Part shown: positions 16,021 to 24,662 of the stretch, piece after piece
How the letters are laid out: every line of letters begins with the position of its first letter
Numbering within the stretch: the first letter of the stretch is position 1
Virus record (IMG/VR): IMGVR_UViG_3300047476_001402
Coordinates: 26,384-90,383 of that record
DNA from: a virus
DNA length: 64,000 nucleotides
Strand: one strand, 5' to 3'
The notes under the pieces: generated by a model
The model's input: only the letters and a program-made list of their open reading frames with translations
The model's database searches: none
What the model was told of the DNA's origin: nothing
Made by a program: the position numbers and the translations under genes

Positions 16021-17285
16021 TGAAAACAGAAGAACTACAAGAATATATAAATATATTGGAATTGGGAAACACCACATTCCAAGCAATTAAAAATCATCCT
16101 CTGATCGTTGAAATTAAAAAAGATGCCAATCTTAGATACATAATTCCAAAAAAAGAAGAAAAACCAGTAGATGATTCTGCACTGGAAATCATGTGGACTA
16201 CTAATAGATCTGCAAAAAACATTGCAGCATATCTTCGATTGAATGGCTATACCATAGATTATAAAACCTCCACCGTTACTAAAGACGGCGGGAAGAATAA
16301 TACAAAAGTTGGGCGAGTTTTAAATACATTAAATCCTAAATTGTTAGAAAATTGGAAGAAAATAACAAACGAGGGTTTCTCTACCAAGAAAAGTGAAGAT
16401 AAAATTTGGATTATTTCTGCTAATCCAGAAGATCTCTGTGGTTCATCATACAAAAGGAAGTGGACATCTTGTACTTCAGATGGTCATCATATGAGTGGGC
16501 TAGGCAATAATAGATTTTCTCTTATTGCCTATCTTTGTGACAAAGAGGATACGACCATTAAAAATCCACACTGTAGGTATTTTATTCATATCGGCATTCC
16601 TCGTAGTACGCAGACTAAAAATGTTACATTTAAGCTAACGGGGGATAATATTCCACCTGAAATGATCAATCTTAGATTAAATTCTCCTAAAGAAGGCACA
16701 ATAGGATCATTGTTCATAGATACTAAATATGGCAACTGTTCTAGTACTGAATATCAAAATCTAGTATCATTCGTAAATACTATGAATGATACTGTGCTAG
16801 ATATGAACGGTGTTAAACGGATGGCTATTGTTGTGACTGGTCTATATGTTAATGCCTACCCTACTCCTAAAGAAGTGGTTCGTTCCAACTCAAAGAGTGT
16901 GAAGAAAACAGTTAAAACTAAGGCTAATAGTGAAACACTGGCGATGCGCGCAAAAGCGTATAGTAAATGGTCGAATCGCCCCTCCTATGAGTTAGTCGAG
17001 TATATCATAAAGAATAATTATTTCTCTAATTCTGCTCTGACAGATTTCATTATCTCTGATAAAGAATTCTCTCAATTTATTAATGACGATGCTATTGGCG
17101 ATGCATTAAAAAGAGTGCAAGATGTTATTGAAGAAAATAAACAACAATTGATAGATTTAAAGGATTATACTGAAATCGTGCAAATCACTGATAAAATAAC
17201 AATCAATGTTAAAAATTATGATGCTATTGTTAAATTCCGAGAAAAAATCCAGACAGCACAGAATAGCAAAAAGGTTAAAATTTAA
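16020..17285 (+). CDS. Hypothetical protein, 421 aa
   Basis: The start overlaps the synthetase stop by one base. Residues 150-175 contain CGSSYKRKWTSCTSDGHH, a Cys/His/Trp-rich patch, and the C-terminal 100 residues are helical and Lys-rich. I do not recognise the family. It ends the translation block and is followed by a terminator, so it shares a transcript with Pth2 and the GluRS-like gene. Confidence 0.75.
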   Translation: MKTEELQEYINILELGNTTFQAIKNHPLIVEIKKDANLRYIIPKKEEKPVDDSALEIMWTTNRSAKNIAAYLRLNGYTIDYKTSTVTKDGGKNNTKVGRVLNTLNPKLLENWKKITNEGFSTKKSEDKIWIISANPEDLCGSSYKRKWTSCTSDGHHMSGLGNNRFSLIAYLCDKEDTTIKNPHCRYFIHIGIPRSTQTKNVTFKLTGDNIPPEMINLRLNSPKEGTIGSLFIDTKYGNCSSTEYQNLVSFVNTMNDTVLDMNGVKRMAIVVTGLYVNAYPTPKEVVRSNSKSVKKTVKTKANSETLAMRAKAYSKWSNRPSYELVEYIIKNNYFSNSALTDFIISDKEFSQFINDDAIGDALKRVQDVIEENKQQLIDLKDYTEIVQITDKITINVKNYDAIVKFREKIQTAQNSKKVKI

Positions 17286-17312
17286 AAAACTTCTAATAGT
17301 ATAAAATAATTA

Positions 17313-17345
17313 ACACCGAGGATAATATTATCCTCGGTGTTTTTA
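17313..17345 (+). terminator. Rho-independent terminator
   Basis: A perfect 14+14 nt palindrome (ACACCGAGGATAAT and its complement) is followed by TTTT. It ends the translation block. Confidence 0.85.
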
Positions 17346-17377
17346 TGTTATGCGGTTTCTTCATAGTAAATAATTGA

Positions 17378-18355
17378 ATGTCCGATTGTTTTATTCCTCC
17401 ATACAAAATACACGATATTGGTGATATTGAAACGCTGTCTCAAATCTATCCATCACATATAAGAGAACTTAAAATTCCCGCTCTTTGGAGTAAAACAAAA
17501 GGCAGAGGAATCACAGTGGCAGTCTTAGATACTGGAATACAAACACATCCCGATTTAATCAAAAATGTTGACATATCTAAATGCAGATCATTCATAGATG
17601 GGGAAGACATATTTGATAATTCCGCAGGACACGGTATTCACGTTAACGGAATTATTGCAGCATCAAACGATGAGTTTGGTATAGTGGGTGTAGCACCTGA
17701 AGTTACACTAGTATCTGTTAAAGTTTTGAACAAAAATGGTAGAAGTCAGAATGATAGTATATTAAAAGGACTCAAGTACTGTCTGAATTTGAACCCTGAT
17801 CTTATTAATATGTCATTGGGCGGTCCACTTCCCATGCCTGAAGTTCATGAAGTAATAAAAGAGCTTACATTGCGAGGAATACCAGTCGTATGTAGCGTTG
17901 GGAACAATGCGAATGAAAAAAATCAGGTTCTTTATCCTGCACAATATGATGAATGTATAGCCGTTGGTAGTTATTCTAATTCATCCATGCGGGACCGTTC
18001 TATATTTTCTAGTTACGGTGACACTGTTGACATTTTGGCACCTGGAGAAGAGATATTCTCTACGTTCCTCAACGGTTCGTATGCTGTTCTATCAGGGAGT
18101 TCGATGGCAGCACCAATGGTTACTGGTGTTATTGCCCTTCTTCTATCCTATTGTAAGAAACAAAATAAGAGTATCACCGTTTCGGAAATAAAAAAGGTAA
18201 TATTTGAAACTGCAATAGATACTGAGAAAAAGGGTCGCGACGAAGAAAGTGGATGGGGTATAATAAATCCTGAAGGTATTTTATTCAGAATAACCGGGAA
18301 TGTTGTTAAAAAACAGAGTATTTGGGAAAAATTTCTAAGTATATTCAAAAAATAA
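17378..18355 (+). CDS. Subtilisin-like serine protease (S8)
   Basis: The catalytic triad is readable: AVLDTGI (Asp near residue 51), GHGIHVNGI (His near 87) and GSSMAAPM (Ser near 243). No signal peptide or long propeptide is visible, so it would act in the cytoplasm or inside the virion. The length of 325 residues fits a compact subtilase. The C-terminus is Lys-rich and ends IWEKFLSIFKK. It is followed by a membrane protein starting 2 bp later. Confidence 0.93.
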   Translation: MSDCFIPPYKIHDIGDIETLSQIYPSHIRELKIPALWSKTKGRGITVAVLDTGIQTHPDLIKNVDISKCRSFIDGEDIFDNSAGHGIHVNGIIAASNDEFGIVGVAPEVTLVSVKVLNKNGRSQNDSILKGLKYCLNLNPDLINMSLGGPLPMPEVHEVIKELTLRGIPVVCSVGNNANEKNQVLYPAQYDECIAVGSYSNSSMRDRSIFSSYGDTVDILAPGEEIFSTFLNGSYAVLSGSSMAAPMVTGVIALLLSYCKKQNKSITVSEIKKVIFETAIDTEKKGRDEESGWGIINPEGILFRITGNVVKKQSIWEKFLSIFKK

Positions 18356-18356
18356 T

Positions 18357-18656
18357 ATGGATATTATAATTCTATTTCTTGCTATCTTTGGTGCAACATT
18401 CATATTCGTTCATGCGAAGATAATGGATATTTTAAAAATACGCCCTTTTCTAAACCAGTTCGAATTTACTCGGGAATTACAAAAGTGCTCCCTTTGCTCT
18501 GGAATATATATAAGCGCATTATTTGGTATATTTTATATGCCCATAAATATGCTAATCCCTTTTATATTTGCAGGAGCCGGAGTTGCTCTTTATTTAGAAC
18601 GAATAGTTATTTTATTCGATGAATTGATTATAAAATTAGAGAAAGAAAGACGTTGA
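18357..18656 (+). CDS. DUF1360-like membrane protein
   Basis: The protein has a first hydrophobic segment, a KCSLCSGIY motif near residue 42 and a second hydrophobic segment, as in DUF1360 membrane proteins found in phages and Bacillus. It lies directly after the subtilase and ends just as the next promoter begins. Function unknown. Confidence 0.7.
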   Translation: MDIIILFLAIFGATFIFVHAKIMDILKIRPFLNQFEFTRELQKCSLCSGIYISALFGIFYMPINMLIPFIFAGAGVALYLERIVILFDELIIKLEKERR

Positions 18657-18680
18657 TAATAGTCTCGTCCGTGTTATAAT
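18653..18680 (+). promoter_or_regulatory. Sigma70-like promoter, leaderless
   Basis: TTGATA at 18653-18658, a 16-bp spacer and a consensus TATAAT at 18675-18680 are followed by ATG at 18686. The predicted +1 coincides with the start codon. Confidence 0.75.
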
Positions 18681-18685
18681 AACAA

Positions 18686-18934
18686 ATGCGTTACCCAGAA
18701 AAACATAGAATCGTTCTTGATAATTGTGATGGATACTCTCAGTTAGATGATGAGGAACTGAAGGATAGTTATAAAAAAGCCTATCACTGGATCGAGCGAG
18801 AGGGTAAACTACTGCTCCCGTTTATCTACATTATAACTCAAAAAACTGAAAACGGGTTTATTGAAAAGTGTATAGTCAATATTCCTCGAAAGAAATACAT
18901 CGAAGTAGTCGATGGTAAAAAAACTATTAAATAA
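18686..18934 (+). CDS. Hypothetical protein, 82 aa
   Basis: This is the first gene of a short two-gene unit from the leaderless promoter. It is mixed alpha/beta with a charged N-terminus. No family recognised. Confidence 0.65.
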   Translation: MRYPEKHRIVLDNCDGYSQLDDEELKDSYKKAYHWIEREGKLLLPFIYIITQKTENGFIEKCIVNIPRKKYIEVVDGKKTIK

Positions 18935-18935
18935 T

Positions 18936-19142
18936 ATGAACAATTTAGATAATGCTATAACTGAATTTATTAAGGCATATGAGGCACTCCAAGTAGTCGA
19001 AATTCAACTATGTGATGCTGTTAGGCCGGAATTGGTAAAATGTAAAAACGCTGAAGATTATTATAAACTAATCGACAAACTTCCGAAGAGTTATCGTATT
19101 GGTATAAGACGTATTTACGAACTTATCGAACGTCTCGGATGA
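18936..19142 (+). CDS. Small helical hypothetical protein, 68 aa
   Basis: The ATG at 18936 (MNNLDNAITEFIKAYEALQ) is chosen because it follows the upstream stop by one base. It appears helical. It ends against the convergent minus-strand gene at 19143 with no gap. Confidence 0.6.
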   Translation: MNNLDNAITEFIKAYEALQVVEIQLCDAVRPELVKCKNAEDYYKLIDKLPKSYRIGIRRIYELIERLG

Positions 19143-19520
19143 TTACGTATTCACAAGATCTTCAGGAATGAATTTCTTATACTGATAAGCAATACCCGTT
19201 CCTGATCCTAGTGTTATACTAGTGATAGGGGCTGTCCATGTATAGCCCGCAGGAAACGAAAATGAATTAAATGCACTAGGAGTTGCAGAATATATGGTTC
19301 CTGTGTGTTGACCATCGCTGTGTTGTGTTCGCATACCTACAGATGCTACTACTGAATTAGTTAAAAAATCTATTCTATAGAATACATAATCTGAGGATGT
19401 CGGTACAAATGTTCCTGCACCAGTCAGAGGTATTTGGCCGTGTCCACCAAATGAGAGTTCCCATGCGAAAAGCTCTCTACGGTCATTATACATAAAACTA
19501 GTACTTGGTTGTAAATTCAT
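19143..19520 (-). CDS. Probable virion protein, 125 aa
   Basis: The sequence is Ser/Thr/Gly-rich and beta-like, with short segments such as SFGGHGQIPLTGAG and PAGYTWTAPITSITLG typical of phage decoration or fibre proteins. It is alone after the terminator at 19542. The function is inferred from composition only. Confidence 0.55.
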   Translation of the reverse strand: MNLQPSTSFMYNDRRELFAWELSFGGHGQIPLTGAGTFVPTSSDYVFYRIDFLTNSVVASVGMRTQHSDGQHTGTIYSATPSAFNSFSFPAGYTWTAPITSITLGSGTGIAYQYKKFIPEDLVNT

Positions 19521-19541
19521 ACTATTACTTATTCATAACGC

Positions 19542-19575
19542 AAAAAAACCCCAAAGAATATTCTTTGGGGTTTTT
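19542..19575. terminator. Bidirectional terminator
   Basis: CCCCAAAGAAT and its complement form an 11-bp perfect stem flanked by A7 on one side and T5 on the other. It ends the DUF1501 operon on the minus strand. Confidence 0.85.
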
Positions 19576-19591
19576 AATATTATTCCGTATT

Positions 19592-20851
19592 TTAAATAGT
19601 TATAAGTTCTTTAATAGGAGCCTCTTTGTTTCCTATGCTCATGGGTCTGCCAGGGGCTGAACTATCGGATGGAGTTGTCCAAACCTTATCATAAGGTATT
19701 CCTAGAAAATGACCAATGGTTGCATTAAGCATCCCAGGTGTCACTGGATTTTCTTCCACTCTCTCTGCATTTGCAGTCGTTTTACCGATAGGTCTTCCTC
19801 CAAGAGCGAGTCCACCTACAAGCATAGAGAATGCTTGCGGGTGATGGTCCTTACCCTCATTGACATTATATTTAGGAGTTCTTCCGAAATCTGTTGCAAC
19901 AACTACTAAAGTATCTTTTAATAATCCTTCATTAGTTAAATCTTCGAAAAGTGATGCAAGGGCTTTATCAAGTTCTCCGCCGCGATTTGTCATATTGGTT
20001 TCGATATCGTTGTGCATATCCCAGCCTCCTACGGTAACTTCACAATAACGAACACCACTCTTAATGAGTCTTTTTGCAAGGAGTAATCCGCTACCGATCT
20101 GAGTCTTTCCGTATTTATTACGGACATCTTCTGTCTCTTTATTAAGATCGAAAACGTTTAAATCTTCGCTCTTCAAGAGTTTCAATGCTTCGTCATAGAT
20201 AGATGAATATGATGTCACATCACTGTTAGTGATATTTTTCATAAACCCTTTATTTAACGAATCGAGAACTTGGATACGATTATTGAACTGCGTTTCTGCC
20301 CCGAGTATACGACTATAGCGCAAACCCTCATTAGGATTTATAATAGATAAAGGATAAAATTTCTTACTAAAATATCCACCTCCAGGATTATCAGTATCTG
20401 GAGATATCGAGATATAATCTGGAATGGATTCGTGTTGTTTCCCTAAAAGATTATATGATATAGACCCTAATGTTGGATGAACAATAAGACTACTCTTATT
20501 ATAAGAGGTCTTCACTGTATATTTCGACATGGCGTGTGCTCCTGATTTAGATGTCATACTTCTAATAGGAATAAACTTATTTCCATGTTTTGCGAGATTA
20601 GGAAAATAACTAGAAATATAAAAATCACCGGTAGTCTTTATAGCTGATGCATTTCCTTTAATAAGAGGATCATCTTTAGGATCGAGGAAATCTGTATGAG
20701 ATATACCTCCATCCAAGTAAACATAGATTACATGTTTAGCTTTACCTGCTGTCTTGAGTGGTAGTGTGTCACCTAGAGCAGTGAAACTTACTCCTAGTGT
20801 TGTGTATGCTAAGGACTGAACAAATCCTCTTCTTGTAATATCAGTATTCAT
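19592..20851 (-). CDS. DUF1501 family exported protein (Tat signal)
   Basis: The ATG at 20851 (MNTDITRRGFVQSLAY) is chosen: it overlaps the preceding stop in ATGA and begins a twin-arginine signal (TRRGFVQ plus a hydrophobic stretch). The mature part has YLDGGISHTDFLDPK and DFGRTPKYN, typical of DUF1501, which has an alkaline-phosphatase/sulfatase-like fold and is abundant in Planctomycetota and Verrucomicrobiota. In those bacteria it is usually encoded next to DUF1549 proteins, as here. At about 419 residues it is near full length. The biochemical role of the family is not established. Its presence in a phage-like genome is unexpected. Confidence 0.9.
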   Translation of the reverse strand: MNTDITRRGFVQSLAYTTLGVSFTALGDTLPLKTAGKAKHVIYVYLDGGISHTDFLDPKDDPLIKGNASAIKTTGDFYISSYFPNLAKHGNKFIPIRSMTSKSGAHAMSKYTVKTSYNKSSLIVHPTLGSISYNLLGKQHESIPDYISISPDTDNPGGGYFSKKFYPLSIINPNEGLRYSRILGAETQFNNRIQVLDSLNKGFMKNITNSDVTSYSSIYDEALKLLKSEDLNVFDLNKETEDVRNKYGKTQIGSGLLLAKRLIKSGVRYCEVTVGGWDMHNDIETNMTNRGGELDKALASLFEDLTNEGLLKDTLVVVATDFGRTPKYNVNEGKDHHPQAFSMLVGGLALGGRPIGKTTANAERVEENPVTPGMLNATIGHFLGIPYDKVWTTPSDSSAPGRPMSIGNKEAPIKELITI

Positions 20852-21018
20852 ATTTTTTGTTTTTCTATATCGTTTAACTCTGTACGCCATTTTAATTTTT
20901 TAGCATAAAAGTCTTTATCGTCGTCGGGTAAGTTTATCAAAAGTTTCATGTTATAGATTCTTTCTGCAAGTTTCTTTAATTTATTCTCTTGATCACATTG
21001 TAAAATTAGTAGATCCAT
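20848..21018 (-). CDS. Small coiled-coil protein between DUF1549 and DUF1501, 56 aa
   Basis: The frame (MDLLILQCDQ to IEKQKI) begins 2 bp after the DUF1549 stop and overlaps the DUF1501 start by 4 bp, so it is translationally coupled on both sides. It is Leu/Lys-rich and likely helical. I know no family for it. The tight coupling suggests it belongs to the same system. Confidence 0.65.
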   Translation of the reverse strand: MDLLILQCDQENKLKKLAERIYNMKLLINLPDDDKDFYAKKLKWRTELNDIEKQKI

Positions 21019-21019
21019 A

Positions 21020-22726
21020 TTATTTCTTAAACAAAAATTCTCTCGAATTTATCAATGCCCAAATCAGGTCATTTTTTTCTGTTTTATTAATTATTGCACG
21101 TTCCTCGATATTAGGATTCCGAGTTAAAACGGTAGAAAAAATTTCTTCCTTAGACATGGAAGAAATAATAGACTCTTTACTTGTCACCAATTCGAATAAA
21201 GGAGAATTCATCAACATAAGAATTTGTGTTATACTTCCTTTGTTATCAGTAGAATCTATTAGTATTCTATCGGAGCTACCATACTCACGTAAAAACTGAC
21301 CGACAAAACTATTTCGGTTTACTATAAATGCAGATCGTATCAAATCTATGTTCTTATATTTTAGAGTATTCTTAGTGATATTACTATCATATGCTCGTAT
21401 GGTTTCCATCTTTTCTAAAAGACCTTTCCCACTAACATTATTCCAATCTATTTCAATTAAATTAGAATATTCATCGAAAACGATTTTAGAATAATTTGTA
21501 TCAGGGATTACCAGAGTTAATATATTATCCCATATCTGATATGATGGTAGTCTTTGTATCTGTACAGACTGAAAATTATACAATGTCGTTGGTCCTGTGT
21601 ATGCCACTCTATTGTAGAAATCAGATTCTATTATATGTCTGATAAGTTCTTTGATACTATAGCCATGCGCCTTGAGATAATCACCTAAATACTTTAAAAC
21701 CGAACCTGTATTATAATCTGTTAATACAAAACTAGTCTCTGGACTAATTAAAGGGGTGCCGACGATTAATCCCCAAATACGATTAGATACTGCAAGTGAA
21801 AAATTCTCATGTTCTACTATCCATTTAGACAATTCTTCTCTTTTATTAGAATCAACTACCTTCAATTTACTATCAAGGGTTAACGGTTTAACGACATCAA
21901 AAGGCTTTGCATCTGAATATTTATAGTCATGAGGAAGCTTCATTTCTTTTGCATCATTATCTTTTAAATTGAAAAGATTTGCAGAAAGAAGTTGTCTAAC
22001 ATTATTATCTATACGATCTTGTTTCGTAATCTCTTTAATTTCTTGATCGACCTTTTTTAAAATATCACCATACTCTTTTCTCGACTCTCTATTATCTAAT
22101 GTGTTGAAAAATGCTGCCATCTCAAAAAACTGTCTTTGTGTGTATTCCTGAAATGGGTCATCATGGCATTGGGCACAACTTAAATCGGTGGCAATGAACA
22201 GTTGTAAAGTGGTGGCTAGGTTATCTAAAGGCATACCCGTATCACGGAGCATATATCCTGTGGCACCATTATCACTGTATTTCCCTGTTGCAGTGAGAAG
22301 ATCGAATATAAATTTATCATATGGCTTATCAGCACGAATAGAATCACGCACATAATCCATATAAGGATATGCCTTAAGAATACCAGTACCATCAGAAAGT
22401 CTTTCTGGACGAATTCTAAATATATCAGCCCAGAAATTATACAAATTATTCACATAGTCTTCTGAATGTAAAAGTTTCTCAACAATTTTATTTTTCTTAA
22501 CGGGCTCCTTATTTTTTATAAATTCTTGTGTTTCGGAAAGAGTAGGTATTCTTCCTGCAACAGTTAAATAGGTTCGTTTGAGCCATGTATGATCGTCCAC
22601 TTTCGTAGGGTCGCCTTTTACTTTGTTTTCGACATAAAATTTTTGTAAATGTCTGTCTAAATCATTATAGGCATTTCCACTAAAAGGAAAAAAGCATATG
22701 AGTAAAGATAAAATGAGAGTTTTCAT
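21020..22726 (-). CDS. DUF1549/DUF1553 protein with a CxxCH motif and signal peptide
   Basis: The N-terminus (MKTLILSLLICFFPFSGNA) is a clear Sec signal peptide. Residues 35-110 match DUF1549 (RTYLTVAGRIPTLSETQEF). A CAQCH motif near residue 180 is the conserved CxxCH of this family and could bind heme c. The C-terminal third has SNRIWGLIVGTPL and GYSIKELIRHIIESDFY, matching DUF1553. The protein is 568 residues, shorter than most bacterial relatives, which often carry extra cytochrome domains. It would be exported together with DUF1501. Activity of the family is unknown. Confidence 0.9.
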   Translation of the reverse strand: MKTLILSLLICFFPFSGNAYNDLDRHLQKFYVENKVKGDPTKVDDHTWLKRTYLTVAGRIPTLSETQEFIKNKEPVKKNKIVEKLLHSEDYVNNLYNFWADIFRIRPERLSDGTGILKAYPYMDYVRDSIRADKPYDKFIFDLLTATGKYSDNGATGYMLRDTGMPLDNLATTLQLFIATDLSCAQCHDDPFQEYTQRQFFEMAAFFNTLDNRESRKEYGDILKKVDQEIKEITKQDRIDNNVRQLLSANLFNLKDNDAKEMKLPHDYKYSDAKPFDVVKPLTLDSKLKVVDSNKREELSKWIVEHENFSLAVSNRIWGLIVGTPLISPETSFVLTDYNTGSVLKYLGDYLKAHGYSIKELIRHIIESDFYNRVAYTGPTTLYNFQSVQIQRLPSYQIWDNILTLVIPDTNYSKIVFDEYSNLIEIDWNNVSGKGLLEKMETIRAYDSNITKNTLKYKNIDLIRSAFIVNRNSFVGQFLREYGSSDRILIDSTDNKGSITQILMLMNSPLFELVTSKESIISSMSKEEIFSTVLTRNPNIEERAIINKTEKNDLIWALINSREFLFKK

Positions 22727-22762
22727 ACTGCTGAGATATACTTATCGTTAATGTCTTTTCTT

Positions 22763-23518
22763 TCAGACTTTCTTATTAATAATCACTTTTTTCAATTTTT
22801 TATCGCTTTGAATAAAATAACAGAAAGATTTAGTGGTATTGGGATTTATGAAGATTTTATACATATTAACTCCGTTCGGTTTTATTGGTTCCATGAGCGA
22901 ATCCTTATAATGTAACAACCCAAACGATAAATGCCCACCATATAAGTTAGTATCTAAACCCAGAGAAAATGTTTCAAATCCGTTGCTTATAGCATATTCT
23001 ATACTTTTTAAGATACATGCCGTGCTGCCACCATTCTTCTTAAACTCATCAGAATACCATGCATATGAATAAGATAATTTCTCGTCAAGATTTTTAAGAA
23101 TACTTCCACCACGTATTGATCCAAGCGAATCTCTACCAATAACTAGTAGATATTCGCCTATATTATTTTTTATTCTTTGTACATCCACACGATCAATGCC
23201 GTGTGCGATACTATGTAAGAAATTTTTATATCCAATATACCATTCATCCAACAAGGTATGGGTTAATGGAACAACCTCTAGATTATATTCGTCGAGCCTT
23301 TTTGCAATTTTATTCAAATCACAACGTATTTTACTAGGTTTCTTACTGATCCAACTGATTAAACTATCAGGAACTGTCATCGAAAATGTAACTTTCTCTG
23401 GGTAAGTCCCGGTAATAGCCTTCCTCATTAGTGCAAAATCCAAATTAGGATTTTTATCAAAAAAATCAGGAGTATAAGATTTTATAAAATCATAATTTAT
23501 ATTACCAGATATTTCCAT
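22763..23518 (-). CDS. FemAB/GNAT-like acyltransferase
   Basis: Residues 110-190 show the GNAT-type pattern: a substrate-binding segment, IGRDSLGSIRGGSIL, then NGGSTACILKSIEYAISNG and FSLGLDTNLYGG. This resembles FemAB or acetyltransf_6 proteins, which transfer acyl or aminoacyl groups, sometimes from aminoacyl-tRNA. It lies between the PurA-like gene (1 bp away) and the DUF1549 operon (36 bp away). The substrate is unknown. Distinguishing an acetyl donor from an aminoacyl donor is not possible from sequence alone. Confidence 0.65.
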   Translation of the reverse strand: MEISGNINYDFIKSYTPDFFDKNPNLDFALMRKAITGTYPEKVTFSMTVPDSLISWISKKPSKIRCDLNKIAKRLDEYNLEVVPLTHTLLDEWYIGYKNFLHSIAHGIDRVDVQRIKNNIGEYLLVIGRDSLGSIRGGSILKNLDEKLSYSYAWYSDEFKKNGGSTACILKSIEYAISNGFETFSLGLDTNLYGGHLSFGLLHYKDSLMEPIKPNGVNMYKIFINPNTTKSFCYFIQSDKKLKKVIINKKV

Positions 23519-23519
23519 A

Positions 23520-24662
23520 TTACATTAAAATTTTATGACTACGATCCTTGCCAAAAGAATAACCAAATAAAGGCAGCTTCAATTCTATTGCGATACCGAA
23601 TGCACGACTGAGATAAAACTCATCCTTATAAAAGGGATCATTATCCAAACAGGTTACAAATAATTTATCAACCTTAGTAAATGATAATGCATATCTAAGG
23701 GAGTCATAGTCTAGTGTCCCTACACGAAATCCTTTCTGCCATTCATTGTATGTGTTATCTTCGCCTTTTAACACTATACCCTTTACTTCTGTTGGAAGTG
23801 GTCCATTTCCATGTCTCGTTGCATAAGACCGTGTGATACCTATACGAAGAATATGCCCGTCATAATCGATCCTCTTTAGGAAATCTTCTGCTAATTGTGT
23901 CGTTGTATCGGTAGCAGAGACATGAGGTAAAAATCCACGATCTTTATCAAGAAGTGCTCCTTGTGCTCCCTCAAATACCACGATTTCTGAATTATTAATC
24001 AATTTCTTACAATCTTCATCATTCACAATTGTGATGAAGGCTTCAATATTTTTATATATAGAAATTAAATCTTGCTCTTCTTCATGATCATCAACAAACA
24101 ATCCTTCCCAATTTTCATCCTTCTCATAATCTTTAGGACCAATCTCGTCCCTGAAATTAGAAATAATATCAAATATATGTATATCTAAAAAAGAATTCCT
24201 TATACTGGATAAGTCACCTATTTTAAGTGGATTATATTTTTGTGCATATTCGACGGTTTTATAAATCCCAAGACCTACAGACCCATGATTATTAACCTTC
24301 TCTTCAATGCGATTTGCATAGATATGATAAGGAGTAGTAACTAATGCATTTTCATGAACATAAACTTTTGGAAGAAATCCGAATTTGCTTTCAAAATCTC
24401 GCATCTCATGAATAAGAAGAATAGGATTTACGATTACACTATCTAATAAAAGTGTATCCGCACCTGCAAAAGTTCCTGCGGATAGCTGTTTAAAACAAAA
24501 ATGTTTATTTCTAACGTGAACATTATGGGCGCATTGTGCCCCGCCAGAAAATCTAACAACCAATGAACTCTTGGTAACTGATGTTATATAGTCAGTCACT
24601 GTTCCCTTTCCCTCGTCCCCGTGTCCGATTCCAACAACAATATAAGCTTTTTTATTTTTCAT
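23520..24662 (-). CDS. Adenylosuccinate synthetase (PurA/PurZ) homologue
   Basis: Family motifs are clear: GIGHGDEGKG near residue 12 (GTP/IMP site, retaining the catalytic Asp), FEGAQGALLD, SATDTTTQ and TRHGNGPLPTE. The normally invariant GGHNAGHT segment is changed to GGAQCAHNVH; it keeps one His but loses the HN. PurA joins IMP and Asp; the PurZ branch in diaminopurine phages uses dGMP, and to my knowledge lacks the Asp that is kept here. No other diaminopurine gene is in the window. At about 380 residues it is shorter than bacterial PurA (about 430). The start at 24662 matches the family N-terminus; 24671 is possible. Confidence 0.88.
   Translation of the reverse strand: MKNKKAYIVVGIGHGDEGKGTVTDYITSVTKSSLVVRFSGGAQCAHNVHVRNKHFCFKQLSAGTFAGADTLLLDSVIVNPILLIHEMRDFESKFGFLPKVYVHENALVTTPYHIYANRIEEKVNNHGSVGLGIYKTVEYAQKYNPLKIGDLSSIRNSFLDIHIFDIISNFRDEIGPKDYEKDENWEGLFVDDHEEEQDLISIYKNIEAFITIVNDEDCKKLINNSEIVVFEGAQGALLDKDRGFLPHVSATDTTTQLAEDFLKRIDYDGHILRIGITRSYATRHGNGPLPTEVKGIVLKGEDNTYNEWQKGFRVGTLDYDSLRYALSFTKVDKLFVTCLDNDPFYKDEFYLSRAFGIAIELKLPLFGYSFGKDRSHKILM

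Noticed and set aside
23520-24662. Diaminopurine (Z-DNA) synthesis by PurZ
   Set aside because: The Asp expected to be replaced in PurZ is retained, and neither MazZ nor DatZ homologues are in the window.
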